Counted from the first letter of the stretch, positions 19,282-28,952 are shown. The stretch is 64,000 nt of DNA from Sinorhizobium sp. RAC02 (GCF_001713395.1 NZ_CP016450.1:2294001-2358000), one strand, 5' to 3'. Numbers and translations are program-made. The notes: generated by a model from the letters alone, not told the origin.

Positions 19282-20691
19282 ATGAACCGTATCGTCCCCC
19301 TCATCCTCGCCGTCGCGCTCTTCATGGAGCAGATGGATTCCACCGTCATCGCTACGTCGCTGCCGGCGATTGCCGCCGATCTCGGCGTGGGACCGATCAC
19401 ACTGAAGCTGGCGCTCACCTCCTACATGGTGTCGCTCGCGACCTTCATTCCGCTCAGCGGCTGGATGGCGGACCGCTTCGGGGCAAAACGCATCTTTCGG
19501 CTTGCCATCCTCGTCTTCGTCGCCGGCTCCATCCTCTGTGCCGTGGCCGACAGCCTCATCGCCTTCGTCGTCTCGCGCTTCCTGCAGGGCATGGGCGGGG
19601 CAATGATGACGCCGGTCGCCCGCCTCGTGCTGGTGCGCAGCACGTCGCGCTCCGAGCTGGTCTCCGCCATGGCGCTGCTGACGATCCCCGCACTCGTCGG
19701 CCCGCTTGCCGGCCCACCGCTCGGCGGCTTCATCACCACCTATTTCTCCTGGCACTGGATCTTTCTGATCAACGTGCCGGTCGGCATCATCGGCTACATC
19801 CTTTCCGGCATCTACCTGCCGGAAATCCGCGCCGCCGCCCCGCCGCCGCTTGACTGGATCGGCTTCTTCCTGAGCGCCGTCGCCGCCTCCGGCACGATGT
19901 TCGGCCTCTCGGTGATCAGCCTTCCCGCCCTGCCGCCGATCATCGGCATCGCCGCGACCGTCATCGGGCTCGCCTGCGGCGTGCTCTATGTGCGCCACGC
20001 GCGCCGCCACCCGACGCCGCTGCTCGACCTGAAACTCTTCCGTGACAGCGCCTTCCGCGCCGCTGCCATCGGCGGCACGCTGTTTCGCATCTCGGTCGGC
20101 GCCGTGCCCTTTCTGATGCCGCTGATGCTGCAGGTCGGCTTCGGCCTGTCGCCCTTCCAGTCCGGCCTCGTCACCTTCACCGGCGCGATCGGCGCCATCA
20201 CCACTAAATTCATCGCCAAGCGGGTGCTGACCTTCGCCGGCTTCCGCACGACGCTGATCGTTGCCGCCATCTGCGGCACCGTGCTGACCTTCGTGAATGG
20301 CTTCTTCACGCCGGCCACGCCCTTCTGGTTCATGGCGCTCGTGCTGCTGGTCGCGGGCCTTGCACGTTCGTTCTTCTTCACCAGCGTGAACGCGCTTTCC
20401 TTTGCCGATATTTCCGACGAGGATGCCAGCAAGGCGACCTCGATGACCGCAGTGCTTCAGCAGATGAGCCTCGCCATGGGCGTCGCGGTCGCCGGCACGA
20501 TCCTCGAAATCGAGACGTCGCTCACCGGATCGCCGCTCGAACTGCGTGATTTCCAGATCGCCTTCATGGTGATTTCGGCCATCACCATCACCGCCGTCAT
20601 TCCGTTCATTACCATGGCAAAGAACGCCGGCGCCGCCGTCTCCGGCCACCGTCTGGTGGCACCGGAAGAAGAAACGGCCGCGGTGAAGTAG
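19282..20691 (+). CDS. MFS multidrug efflux transporter, DHA2 (14-helix) type
   Basis: This is a 469-residue inner-membrane transporter. Motif A between helices 2 and 3 (GWMADRFGAKRIF, about residues 60-72) and the early AVALFMEQMDSTVIATSLP segment are typical of DHA2-class proton-driven drug exporters, as is the number of hydrophobic segments. I start at the ATG at 19282 rather than the upstream frame from 19204, which runs through non-membrane sequence. The substrate is unknown. Its stop is 6 bases from that of the convergent VOC gene. Confidence 0.9.
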   Translation: MNRIVPLILAVALFMEQMDSTVIATSLPAIAADLGVGPITLKLALTSYMVSLATFIPLSGWMADRFGAKRIFRLAILVFVAGSILCAVADSLIAFVVSRFLQGMGGAMMTPVARLVLVRSTSRSELVSAMALLTIPALVGPLAGPPLGGFITTYFSWHWIFLINVPVGIIGYILSGIYLPEIRAAAPPPLDWIGFFLSAVAASGTMFGLSVISLPALPPIIGIAATVIGLACGVLYVRHARRHPTPLLDLKLFRDSAFRAAAIGGTLFRISVGAVPFLMPLMLQVGFGLSPFQSGLVTFTGAIGAITTKFIAKRVLTFAGFRTTLIVAAICGTVLTFVNGFFTPATPFWFMALVLLVAGLARSFFFTSVNALSFADISDEDASKATSMTAVLQQMSLAMGVAVAGTILEIETSLTGSPLELRDFQIAFMVISAITITAVIPFITMAKNAGAAVSGHRLVAPEEETAAVK

Positions 20692-20697
20692 GAAGAG

Positions 20698-21081
20698 CTA
20701 TTCCGGCTTTTCGCAGACGGCGGCGATCTTGTTGCCGTCGTGATCACGAACGAAGGCCGCGTAGAAGCTGGCATGGAACGGGCGCAGGCCCGGCGCACCT
20801 TCGTCCGTACCACCCTGCGCCAGCGCTGCGGCATGGAAGGCATCGACGGCGGCGCGGGTGGGCGCGACGAGGGCAATCGTCACGCCATTGCCGAACGTCG
20901 CGGGCTCGCGGTTGAAGGGCTCGACCACCCAGAAGCGGCAGCGCATATCGTCATCCGCACCATAGCCGATCTCGCCCGGCGCTTCCTTCTGCCTGATATA
21001 GCCGAGGAATGGCAGCACGGCATCGTAGAACCGGCCGGCGCGGGCGAGGTCGTTGGTGCCGACGGTGGTGTAGAGAAGCAT
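20698..21081 (-). CDS. VOC-family (glyoxalase-like) protein
   Basis: This 127-residue protein has the paired beta-alpha-beta-beta-beta modules of the vicinal oxygen chelate fold, starting [20 protein letters not shown] and ending FVRDHDGNKIAAVCE. Such proteins include glyoxalases, dioxygenases and resistance proteins, and many small stand-alone members have no known substrate. Its start overlaps the stop of rlmE (TGATG), so it is translationally coupled to that gene. Confidence 0.87.
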   Translation of the reverse strand: MLLYTTVGTNDLARAGRFYDAVLPFLGYIRQKEAPGEIGYGADDDMRCRFWVVEPFNREPATFGNGVTIALVAPTRAAVDAFHAAALAQGGTDEGAPGLRPFHASFYAAFVRDHDGNKIAAVCEKPE

Positions 21082-21812
21082 CAGGCGCCCTCTTCCGTGT
21101 CCGCCGCCTCGTCCCTCGCCTTGCGGCCTTTAAAGCCCTTGGCGAGCAGAAACATTTCCACCGATTCGGCGCGCGAGGCACCGGGTTTCACATGGATGAC
21201 CTGCCTGAAATTCTGCTTGAGCATGTTGAGGAGATCACGCTCCGTACCGCCCTGGAAGGTCTTTGCCAGGAAATGCCCACCCTCGGCCAGCACCTCCACG
21301 GCGAAATGCGCGGCAACCTCGCACAGATGCATGGTGCGTATGTGGTCCGTCTGGCGGTGGCCGGTGGTCGGCGCGGCCATGTCGGACACCACGAGATCCG
21401 GCGTGCCACCGACGGCTTCGATGAGCTTTGCCGGGGCATCGTCATCCAGAAAGTCCATCTGGAGGACGCGCACACCTGCCAGCGGGTCCATCTCCAGGAA
21501 GTCGATGGCCGCAACGCGCGGGTCGGCATCGGTCGAATCCGTCACCTTGGCGGCGATCTGCGACCAGCTCCCGGGGGCAGCACCCAGATCGATGATGCGG
21601 CGGGCACCGGCGAGAATGTTGTGCTTCTCGTCGATCTCCAGCAGCTTGAAGGCCGCGCGGGCGCGATAGCCCTCGAGCTTGGCGCGCTGCACGTAGGGAT
21701 CGTTGATGTGGCGTTCGAGCCAGCGGCGCGAGGACGCCTTCAGCTTGCCCTTCTTGACCTTCTGGCCGAGTTTGCGGCCAGTGCGGTTGCCGGCAACGGG
21801 GGGCTTGCTCAT
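21081..21812 (-). CDS. rlmE: 23S rRNA (uridine(2552)-2'-O)-methyltransferase RlmE
   Basis: This 243-residue FtsJ/RrmJ-class enzyme methylates the 2'-OH of U2552 in the large-subunit A loop. The SAM site is seen in [16 protein letters not shown] (about residues 72-87). Further catalytic motifs are [17 protein letters not shown] (about 138-154) and [12 protein letters not shown] near residue 183. A basic N-terminal extension ([20 protein letters not shown]) probably binds rRNA. It starts 4 bases inside the end of the upstream ppx-like gene and is followed by the coupled VOC gene. Confidence 0.94.
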   Translation of the reverse strand: MSKPPVAGNRTGRKLGQKVKKGKLKASSRRWLERHINDPYVQRAKLEGYRARAAFKLLEIDEKHNILAGARRIIDLGAAPGSWSQIAAKVTDSTDADPRVAAIDFLEMDPLAGVRVLQMDFLDDDAPAKLIEAVGGTPDLVVSDMAAPTTGHRQTDHIRTMHLCEVAAHFAVEVLAEGGHFLAKTFQGGTERDLLNMLKQNFRQVIHVKPGASRAESVEMFLLAKGFKGRKARDEAADTEEGA

Positions 21813-23335
21813 GATGCCTGTCCTTCGGGCTTTGCCGGATTGCGGGGGCCGCCGCGATGGTTGCGACGGTGGCGGCCGCGGCGCCAGACGCCGTCATCAG
21901 CCATCATGTCGGTGAGCAGGCCTTCGCGCAAGCCGCGGTCGGCGACGCGCATGCGGCGCGACGGCCAGCGTTTGCGGATCGCCTCCAGAATGGCGCAACC
22001 GGCCAGGACGAGATCCGCGCGGTCCGGCCCGATGCAGGGATTGGCTGCACGGGCGGAAAAATCCCAGGAGAGAAGCCGCGCCTGCATGGCCGAAACCTCG
22101 TCGTCCGACAGCCAGACACCATCCACCCGACGGCGATCGTAGCGCGGCAGGTCGAGATGCACGCCGGCTAGCGTCGTGACGGTGCCGGAGGTGCCGATGA
22201 GGTGGAAATCCTCCGGTGCGTGGATTCCCTCGCCCGGGCAATCGAAGCCCGCCAGCATGCCTTCGACTTCGGAGACCATGTTGGAAAAGCCTTCCGGCGT
22301 CACATCGCGCCCACCATGGCGTTCGGACAGCGTAACGACGCCGACCGGCAGCGACGTCCAGTGCGTGATGTGGTTGGCAAGCCGGCTGGAGCGGTTGTCG
22401 CCGATGCGGATGACCGCGATTTCCGAAGAACCGCCGCCGATGTCGAACAGCACGACCGACCTGGCTTCCCGCCCGACGAGCGAGGAGCAACCGGAAACGG
22501 CCAGGCGCGCCTCGGTCTCGCGGTTGATGATTTCGAGTTCCAGCCCGGTCTCTTCCTGCACACGCTCAAGGAAGGCTTCGCCGTTCGTCGCTGCACGGCA
22601 GGCTTCCGTGGCGATGAGGCGCGCGCGGCGGATGTTGCGGTTCCTGAGTTTGGTCGCGCAGATCTTCAGCGCCTCGACGGAGCGATCCATCGCCTCTTCG
22701 GACAGCCGCCCACTGGCAGCAAGCCCCTCGCCCAAGCGCACGATGCGCGAAAAGGCATCGACGACGCGAAACTGTCCGGGCCGTGTCGGCTGGGCAATCA
22801 GCAGCCGGCAATTGTTGGTGCCGAGATCGAGCGCCGCATAGAGCGGCGCGTCATAGGCGTCGCGCTCCGCAAAATGGTGCGGGGCATCCCGCCGGGGTTC
22901 CTGGGATGCGGGGCGCCGTTCGACGACAGGCTCGATCGCCGGCGAAACGACCTGGGCATCAACTGCGGCTGGCGGCGTGGACTTCCGTCCGCGCTGCTTG
23001 CGCCGGGTCGCCTTGCGGCCATCCGCCTGGTGCTGGTCCTGCTGCGAGGCTTCCCGCTGGCCGACGGGCGTGAGCGGTCGCACGTTTCCGCTCACGGCGC
23101 TCTTGCCGTGTTTGCGACGCTTGTTCCGGCGCGCATTGTTGCCGCTCAAGTCGGCTTTGGGGCGCTCGGCGACAGCGGATAAACCGGCCGCCTGGCCTGC
23201 GGACGGGGAAGCGACAGAGGAGCTTGCGCCCTTCTGCTTTCCCTTGCGGCGGCGCGACCGCTTCGGTCGCGCGCCATTGTCCGCATCTCGCGCCCCGGAA
23301 ACGGGCGGCTTTTCGCCGCTGTCGGGGTCGTTCAC
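21809..23335 (-). CDS. Ppx/GppA-family phosphatase with long basic N-terminal extension
   Basis: This 508-residue protein has the actin-like Ppx/GppA domain from about residue 165: [16 protein letters not shown] (phosphate 1 loop), then [16 protein letters not shown] (about residue 290) and [18 protein letters not shown]. The family hydrolyses polyphosphate or pppGpp, so it links to the stringent response. Residues 1-150 are unusual: Lys/Arg/Gln-rich, low complexity and probably disordered, perhaps binding nucleic acid or polyphosphate. The gene overlaps rlmE by 4 bases (ATGA), forming a ppx-rlmE-VOC operon. Confidence 0.9.
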   Translation of the reverse strand: MNDPDSGEKPPVSGARDADNGARPKRSRRRKGKQKGASSSVASPSAGQAAGLSAVAERPKADLSGNNARRNKRRKHGKSAVSGNVRPLTPVGQREASQQDQHQADGRKATRRKQRGRKSTPPAAVDAQVVSPAIEPVVERRPASQEPRRDAPHHFAERDAYDAPLYAALDLGTNNCRLLIAQPTRPGQFRVVDAFSRIVRLGEGLAASGRLSEEAMDRSVEALKICATKLRNRNIRRARLIATEACRAATNGEAFLERVQEETGLELEIINRETEARLAVSGCSSLVGREARSVVLFDIGGGSSEIAVIRIGDNRSSRLANHITHWTSLPVGVVTLSERHGGRDVTPEGFSNMVSEVEGMLAGFDCPGEGIHAPEDFHLIGTSGTVTTLAGVHLDLPRYDRRRVDGVWLSDDEVSAMQARLLSWDFSARAANPCIGPDRADLVLAGCAILEAIRKRWPSRRMRVADRGLREGLLTDMMADDGVWRRGRHRRNHRGGPRNPAKPEGQAS

Positions 23336-23505
23336 GTTACTTGCCTATGGCGCCGCGCAAAGCTTTGAAGCTGCAAGCAGGCGCTCTCTCGATCTTCGTT
23401 GGCGCGACATTACCAGCGCCCGGCCCGTTCGCCAAATTCTTTTTGTGACGCGACGGCGACAGCCGGGCCGGCAAAAGGCCGAGGCAATTTTCTCGAAAAA
23501 ACCAT

Positions 23506-23533
23506 TTGCATCTCGCCGCCGTTTGTTTATAAG
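23506..23533 (+). promoter_or_regulatory. Candidate promoter of tRNA-Gln
   Basis: TTGCAT (23506-23511) and TATAAG (23528-23533) are separated by 16 bp and end about 40 bases before the mature tRNA, a plausible sigma-70-type promoter. Confidence 0.45.
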
Positions 23534-23572
23534 CCCGCCTCACAGACGCCGGCCAAGCCGGGACCGTTATGC

Positions 23573-23646
23573 TGGGGAATAGTTCAACGGTAGAACGACG
23601 GACTCTGACTCCGTTAATCTTGGTTCGAATCCAGGTTCCCCAGCCA
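23573..23646 (+). tRNA. tRNA-Gln(CTG)
   Basis: The 7-bp acceptor stem pairs TGGGGAA with TTCCCCA. The anticodon arm ACGGA-CTCTGAC-TCCGT carries anticodon CTG, the T-arm GGTTCGAATCC is standard, and CCA is encoded. The 3' part of the gene, from the T-loop on, is the attachment site used by the island that follows; integration leaves the tRNA intact. Confidence 0.95.
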
Positions 23647-23647
23647 A
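23627..23647 (+). repeat. attL core (tRNA-Gln 3' end)
   Basis: These 21 bp are identical to 60362-60382 and cover the T-arm, the acceptor 3' strand and CCA of the tRNA gene. This is the usual crossover region of tyrosine-recombinase islands. Confidence 0.88.
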
Positions 23648-23717
23648 TTCTCCCTAAAAGCTCTTAATTCCTTGATTTTCCAGTCGTGCCGGATATCGTT
23701 TTGGCATCATTGGCGAC

Positions 23718-23756
23718 CTGATGCCCAGAACTGATGCCCAAAGGTGATGCCCAGCC
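23718..23756 (+). repeat. Three tandem 13-bp repeats; candidate recombinase arm sites
   Basis: CTGATGCCCAGAA, CTGATGCCCAAAG and GTGATGCCCAGCC follow one another with an exact 13-bp period about 70 bp inside attL and just before the integrase start. The middle unit is found again 92 bp inside the right end (60258-60270) and in the internal relic (52427-52439). Shared arms at both ends fit binding of the integrase N-terminal domain, or of an excisionase. Confidence 0.6.
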
Positions 23757-23804
23757 GAATTCGGCGCGGTCAAACCTTCAGGCTTGATACAGGGTCTGTT
23801 CGTC

Positions 23805-25889
23805 ATGGCTGTGCGCCACGAGGTCGAGAATCTCACCCGCCGCGGAAACATCTTCTACTGGCGCCCCCGGGTACCGGCCGCTTTCACTCAATGCCAGCCC
23901 GGCAGCCGGCTTTCACTCAGCCTTCATTGTTCCGACCATAAAAAGGCGCAAGTCATCGGCCGCAAGCTCAACACGCGGCTGGCCGAGTTGAAGACGCATT
24001 CGAAGGAACCGATGTCCAAGCAGCAGCTCCAGAAACTTTGCGAACACGAGCGAGACAAGGAACTCGAACGGCTCGAGAAAATCAGCGACGCTGCGAAGCG
24101 CTTCGGGCGGGCTGGCGATGTCGTTGAGATGGAACTCGATCTCGAGGCGGGCTGGGCCTACCAACTTCTTGCCAAGTTCGGAACGCGTGCGGAGCTCAGC
24201 CTCGAGGGCGCTTGCGTCGGCCTGACCTATCTCCTGCGGAACGGTGTTCCAGCCTCGCATGTCGATGCCGTCCGGGCGAACTATCGAAGCGAGCGCAGCA
24301 CGGCTCGCAGCCCCGGGTTCGAGGAGGGCATCAGACGATTGATGTACAACTTTGAAATCGACGACACGGCACTCAATCGCGAACGCGCCATGTCAAAGAT
24401 GTTCGAAGGCCGGGCCGCCGCCCTACTCGACATCGATGAGCGCCACGAGCTTGTCGACAAGAGTCAGAGCGAGTTCACAGGCGGCGGAAGAGCCAATGCG
24501 GCTGCCGCCGTGGTCAGCGCAGGAGACATCAAGGCCGCAGGCCCTGCTCCTGCGCCTGCGGTCGATGAGCGACCCTTGCCGACGGCTCTGATCGCCATTC
24601 CAGAAGAAACGGAAATCACCCAGCTCGATCTGACCCCGCGCCCGGCGGTGACGAAGAAGTCCACCTCGAAAGCTTCTGAGGCCGAGCAACGGGTGGTCGC
24701 CGTTTCCGATTTCGAGCAAGAGTGCGAAAAGCTCATCGCCAACATGGGAGACGAATGGGAGCCAGCGACCGCGCGGGATGTAATGGCGCTGGTGCGGATG
24801 TTTAAATCGGTACTCATCGAGCATGGCGTGGAGCATTCCGGACAGATTGAGCAATTTCACATTGGTCAGTTGCGTCAGCATCTCAACCACATTCCAACCG
24901 ACTGGGGCCGCAGCAGCCGGATGCGCGTGATGTCGGCGCCGGAACTCCGTAATGAGGGAGAAAAGCTACGCCTGGCGGCGGAGGCTTCCGGCACTAAGGC
25001 GAAGGTCGGTCTCGCCGCGGCGACGGTCCGCAAGCACTTCGGAAACCTCAGCCATTTCCTGAAACATCTGAAAGGTCACGGCTTCGAAATCGAGGAATGG
25101 ACCTTCGAGGGCTTGCGCCCCAGAAAGCCCAAGGCTGGCGAGGTCCGTGGCAAACAATTCAAGCCATCCCCGGCGGATATCGCTCCGATTTTTTCCAGCC
25201 CGCTTTATGTTGGTTCGCATGGGCATCTGCGCGGGAAAAGGCGCCAGCCGGGAAAACAAGTCTTCCACGATTCGCTTTATTTTCTGCCGATCCTGTTCAC
25301 CTATCTCGGCCCCCGACGGAAAGAGTTTGCCGGACTTCATGTGAATGACATTGCAAAGGACGGGGACGGCTACGTCATCATCCTTCGTACGAACGGCATT
25401 CGTGGATTGAAGAATGTACAGTCTAAGCGACTACTACCTGTGCCGGAGGAGTTGGTCCGCTTGGGCTTCATCGACTACGTTCAAGCCATCAAGCAGTTGG
25501 GGTACGAGGCACTTTTCCCGGATCTCTTCTCTGACAAGACGGATAACGATCCCGGAGGTCGGTTCTACGACACCTTTGTCCCAATCATGCAGGGAGCGCT
25601 CGGTGAGAATATGTGGGATCGAGCAATTCACGCGCTTCGGCACGGCATGGCCGATACGTTGAAACAGGCGGGTGTGCCGACTGAAGTCATCGACGACATC
25701 TCTGGACGGCTAAGCGAGGGTAGCGAAACCAACACGCGATACACCAACCCAGCAGGCCTTCCGTTGATGCGCAGTGCTCTTAAACATTATCCGGTCATCA
25801 CATCGGGCGTCGAACGACAGCCTCTGCATCTTCTCCCATGGATCGAGAAGAAGCAGCCGCCGCCGTGGGCACGCAAGGGCAAGAAATAG
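23805..25889 (+). CDS. Tyrosine recombinase (integrase) of the island
   Basis: This protein of about 694 residues has an N-terminal DUF6538-like segment (RRGNIFYWRPRVPAAF), a long helical region, a SAM-like core-binding domain near residues 310-440, and a C-terminal catalytic domain. The catalytic set is visible: Arg in GPRRKEFAGL (about 504), HALRHG (H609 and R612) and the Tyr nucleophile in NTRYTNP (about 646). A position next to the tRNA border indicates that it integrates and excises the island. The ATG at 23805 is preferred over a TTG at 23784. It is much longer than phage integrases, as is usual for this island class. Confidence 0.92.
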   Translation: MAVRHEVENLTRRGNIFYWRPRVPAAFTQCQPGSRLSLSLHCSDHKKAQVIGRKLNTRLAELKTHSKEPMSKQQLQKLCEHERDKELERLEKISDAAKRFGRAGDVVEMELDLEAGWAYQLLAKFGTRAELSLEGACVGLTYLLRNGVPASHVDAVRANYRSERSTARSPGFEEGIRRLMYNFEIDDTALNRERAMSKMFEGRAAALLDIDERHELVDKSQSEFTGGGRANAAAAVVSAGDIKAAGPAPAPAVDERPLPTALIAIPEETEITQLDLTPRPAVTKKSTSKASEAEQRVVAVSDFEQECEKLIANMGDEWEPATARDVMALVRMFKSVLIEHGVEHSGQIEQFHIGQLRQHLNHIPTDWGRSSRMRVMSAPELRNEGEKLRLAAEASGTKAKVGLAAATVRKHFGNLSHFLKHLKGHGFEIEEWTFEGLRPRKPKAGEVRGKQFKPSPADIAPIFSSPLYVGSHGHLRGKRRQPGKQVFHDSLYFLPILFTYLGPRRKEFAGLHVNDIAKDGDGYVIILRTNGIRGLKNVQSKRLLPVPEELVRLGFIDYVQAIKQLGYEALFPDLFSDKTDNDPGGRFYDTFVPIMQGALGENMWDRAIHALRHGMADTLKQAGVPTEVIDDISGRLSEGSETNTRYTNPAGLPLMRSALKHYPVITSGVERQPLHLLPWIEKKQPPPWARKGKK

Positions 25890-25925
25890 AATGCTGAGGC
25901 GGAAATGATTTCCGCCTCAGCATTC
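25890..25925. terminator. Bidirectional terminator with the island palindrome at its tip
   Basis: A perfect hairpin with 15-bp arms (ATGCTGAGGCGGAAA and complement, 25891-25905 with 25909-25923) and a 3-base loop lies between the convergent integrase and second recombinase. It begins one base after the integrase stop. Its centre is CGGAAATGATTTCCG (25900-25914), the palindrome repeated elsewhere in the island. Confidence 0.75.
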
Positions 25926-25932
25926 CAGAAAA

Positions 25933-28263
25933 CTAAGCTGCTTCCCAAACCTGATTGAGAATTCGTGCCGCCAGTGCCGCCTTGTCCTGCGGCAGGAAAC
26001 GGCCGTAGTGCTTAGCCACCATGTCAGCCGTATCCTGGATCGCGTAGCTTGCTTGCTCGTATGAGCCGGTCTGCTTCAAGATATGGGTCGCGAGCACATC
26101 CCGCACGTTATGTGGACCATGAGGCAGCAGACCCTTGATCGCCCCTCGGCCGGTATAGGGATTATAGATGCCGTAACGCTGGATGGTCAGCCTCCAGGCC
26201 TCGTAGAAGGTCGTCACGTCATATGCCGCATCGGTGCTAGTCGTCTTGACGGTTTTCACGAAGAACGTTCCTGGATCAGCAACGCCCCTGAGAAGCGTAG
26301 CGCGATGCCGTTCGACATAGTCATCGATATAACGGTAGAGGTCGAGCAGATCCGGTAGAACCAGTCGGAACGGCTTGTCTCCGAAAAATGACGAATGGGC
26401 ATTCTTGAAGGCCACTGCTGGAATCAGCACTTCCCAGCCACCGTCTCGCTCACTCCAACGGATTTCCCCGCGCTTCAGCTTTTCGAGGACACGTTCCGGA
26501 CGCGGCATCTGTCCGCGTGGGCAGAGCATCAATTGCCGAAGATTTTTCTGGCGAAGCCCCAGATGCAATCCCAGCCGCAACATGAGGAACGATCGAACTG
26601 CCTCCGCGGCCGGGCGCGGATAACGCTCTTCGTCCGGCATGAGGCGAATGATCTCCTCGGTGATCTTGCGATACTCGCCAACCGGACTTTCGGCCTCGAG
26701 CACTGGCATGATCGGCTCGAAGGGATCGCGATGGACGCGGGCAATGCGCTGGATCTCCTTTACACGATGAGCGGCGTGCTTGTGGAAATCCTCACACGCA
26801 CCATGCCAATCCTCTCGGGCATAGTCGATTTCGTTTTGCGAGACGAGACCGGGAATGGGCTGAACGCGAGCGAGAAGTTCAGGATGCTGTCGAAGCCATC
26901 CAGTGCCTCCCTTGGTGATCGCCAGCGCTATCCGCAGCATATCGACTTCCCAGGCCGTATAGAAACCGCGACGGCTTTCACGCCATTGCAGATACCAGTC
27001 CCATATGCCCGGGAAGATAAGCAGACCGAATGTCAGGTGGCGGACCGGCACGCCGTACCCCTTGATCTCGCCCGTCCTCGACGCAGCCAAGGCGCCGAAC
27101 ATGAGGCCCAGATGCTCGATCTTCTGAGAAGCCGTCTCCTCGCCCCAGACGCCGTTGCGTTGGAAGCCGATCGACGTGAGGGCCGAGGTTTTGAAGCGGA
27201 CGAGGTCTGCCATTTCTAGGGCCAATGCGGGCGGTGCATCCACGACGCCCGACAGGAGATCGGGATCCTCGATCCATGTCTCCTCATAGTTTGCCGGCAC
27301 CGCGATCTTGCCGTCTCGCGGTGCACGTCCGCCATAGGACACGCCCGGGAAGCGGATGGCGTAACGCTGCTTGGCTGCGGCCGCCTGGAATTTTCTGTAA
27401 TCCGTTGAGCCGCTGATGATTACACGACGCACCCAATCCAGGATCTCCTGGCGCTTGGCAAATGGCAGAGCATTGAAGTCGTCCGGGAGATGCCAGGCGA
27501 TCCTTCGACGTTCAGCCGGATCGAGTTCCGACAGATTGAAACCGGACGCTGACCGTGACTGATGCGGAAGTTTCGCCTTGAAGTATCCGTCGGGAAGGCG
27601 GTAGCGGCGCTCGATCCGCCCGAGCACTTCAAAGCTGTCGGTGCTGCGAGGCACGCGCCGTCCTTCGATCCAGCTCAGCAGTGTGTTTTTGTCCATAGCC
27701 TCATCGGAGCGGACGACGGAACGATGGAGGACCCAATAGGTTTCGCCATGCCGCCGCATATGAAGCTGGAGCGCCTCAGCGAAACCGGAAGGATCGGTCC
27801 ATTCCCGGAACAAGGGTTCCGGAAACTCGATGATGTCCGCCGGCTTTCGTTTCGGGAGATCGTCCCGAGGCCGCGCGTTGTCTGCTGCGACAGTTCCCGG
27901 ACGAGCCTTCGGCTGATCGGCCAAAGCCGCCTTCTTGTTGTTCGCGATAGATTTCCGCGAACCGGGTGGCGCATCTTTCCCGGCGTCGCCATCCCTGCTC
28001 CATCGAATGATGGCATCAAAGGCCGGATCGATTGCACGGTGATGTACGGCGAGCATCGCCGCATCCACGCCAGTCAGCCGGGCAACCACATCCCAATCCG
28101 TGTGACCTCCGGTTCGCTGCGGACCACAACGTCGCTCGATGAGACGCCGCATATAGGCATTGAGGGCGTCGGCATCGTTGGTCGAGAAGATTGGGGACAG
28201 TCGCATCGCGCAATAGGCGTCGATCTTGCGCTGGAAGGCTTTCTTTGCGGTAAGTTTCGTCAT
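25933..28263 (-). CDS. Second large tyrosine-recombinase-like protein
   Basis: This 776-residue protein has no N-terminal resemblance to the island integrase, but its C-terminus carries tyrosine-recombinase features: Arg in LRLGLHLGLRQKNLR (about residue 590), HNVRDVLATH (H718 and R721) and KHYGRFLP (Tyr about 753). Residues 1-150 include a helical region and a low-complexity basic linker. It could catalyse an accessory recombination, or the strand exchange of an internal module. It lies downstream of a small co-oriented gene (28502-28819). Three-recombinase RIT elements come to mind, but a third recombinase is absent. Confidence 0.8.
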   Translation of the reverse strand: MTKLTAKKAFQRKIDAYCAMRLSPIFSTNDADALNAYMRRLIERRCGPQRTGGHTDWDVVARLTGVDAAMLAVHHRAIDPAFDAIIRWSRDGDAGKDAPPGSRKSIANNKKAALADQPKARPGTVAADNARPRDDLPKRKPADIIEFPEPLFREWTDPSGFAEALQLHMRRHGETYWVLHRSVVRSDEAMDKNTLLSWIEGRRVPRSTDSFEVLGRIERRYRLPDGYFKAKLPHQSRSASGFNLSELDPAERRRIAWHLPDDFNALPFAKRQEILDWVRRVIISGSTDYRKFQAAAAKQRYAIRFPGVSYGGRAPRDGKIAVPANYEETWIEDPDLLSGVVDAPPALALEMADLVRFKTSALTSIGFQRNGVWGEETASQKIEHLGLMFGALAASRTGEIKGYGVPVRHLTFGLLIFPGIWDWYLQWRESRRGFYTAWEVDMLRIALAITKGGTGWLRQHPELLARVQPIPGLVSQNEIDYAREDWHGACEDFHKHAAHRVKEIQRIARVHRDPFEPIMPVLEAESPVGEYRKITEEIIRLMPDEERYPRPAAEAVRSFLMLRLGLHLGLRQKNLRQLMLCPRGQMPRPERVLEKLKRGEIRWSERDGGWEVLIPAVAFKNAHSSFFGDKPFRLVLPDLLDLYRYIDDYVERHRATLLRGVADPGTFFVKTVKTTSTDAAYDVTTFYEAWRLTIQRYGIYNPYTGRGAIKGLLPHGPHNVRDVLATHILKQTGSYEQASYAIQDTADMVAKHYGRFLPQDKAALAARILNQVWEAA

Positions 28264-28501
28264 TTCACTTCATGCTCGTTGTTACTGGGCCCCTCAGTTC
28301 CAGGGGGCGGTCGAGCTAAGCGAAGCGCGTTAATGAAGCGTTGGAGCCCACGGCACACTCTGGAAATTCGATTCAGAATCGAACGGCGTTTTACGAAGTA
28401 ATGGGTGGAGAACACGTGAAATGGACAAACGCCGTTAGGCGCTGAGCGGTACCAGCAACAAGGAAGACCGGAACCGAAGGTGGTCCGAAATGAATGACCG
28501 C

Positions 28502-28819
28502 TCAAGCATCCTGATCGACACCGTCGGGATAGAGGAGGTGAAGCTTCCGGCGGAACGGAAGGCCACCGGACCGGTACTTCGAGACGAGATCGTCGAAGAC
28601 CCTATCGCATTCGCCCTCATCGAAGCCTTGATCGCTCAGCATAGACACGATCACGTCCTGGAATTTCCCGAGTTCAGCCTCCTGGCCTTTATCGACCGCC
28701 CTGCGGATGAGCCAGTAAAGGGCCACCCTCGCGAGATCATCCCGCTCAGGCCGACGGGCACTCCTGTTCGCATCACGAAGCGCCTTCTGCCGCTGCCTTG
28801 CCGCTTTTACATTCATCAT
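28502..28819 (-). CDS. Small basic protein paired with the second recombinase
   Basis: This protein of about 105 residues is not recognised. It begins MMNVKAARQRQKALRDANRS (start ATG at 28819 behind GGGAGGG) and has a strongly basic N-terminus followed by a helical domain. It precedes the recombinase gene on the same strand with a 238-bp gap, so it may be its accessory or regulatory partner. The region upstream holds two 22-bp direct repeats that could be its operators. A role as a recombination directionality or DNA-bending factor is speculation from position and charge. Confidence 0.6.
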   Translation of the reverse strand: MMNVKAARQRQKALRDANRSARRPERDDLARVALYWLIRRAVDKGQEAELGKFQDVIVSMLSDQGFDEGECDRVFDDLVSKYRSGGLPFRRKLHLLYPDGVDQDA

Positions 28820-28930
28820 TCGCCCTCCCATTCCTCGGCCTCCCCAATGGTCAGGGGACCGGCCGACCGGCGCAAGCGCCGTTTGGCAGAATCGAAAATA
28901 TCGAACCGGGAATCGGCAGCTCAGAGATTT

Positions 28931-28952
28931 GAATCAAAAGAGCGCAATTTGT
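28931..28952. repeat. 22-bp direct repeat, copy 1
   Basis: The sequence beginning GAATCAAAAGAGCGC is identical at 29057-29078, with similar bases following both copies. The two units lie 126 bp apart upstream of the small gene/recombinase unit, so they may be operator or protein-binding sites. Confidence 0.6.

Noticed and set aside
19144..20649. Long minus-strand frame of about 500 codons opposite the MFS gene
   Set aside because: It is antisense to a well-supported transporter; the product is Gly/Glu/Arg/His-rich low complexity, typical of shadow frames in high-G+C DNA.
23718..23756. Short tandem repeats as a CRISPR array
   Set aside because: Units are 13 bp with no spacers and no cas genes occur in the window; they fit recombinase arm sites better.
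25933..28819. Recombinase-in-trio (RIT) element
   Set aside because: Only two recombinases are present, they face each other, and the small third gene shows no recombinase motif.
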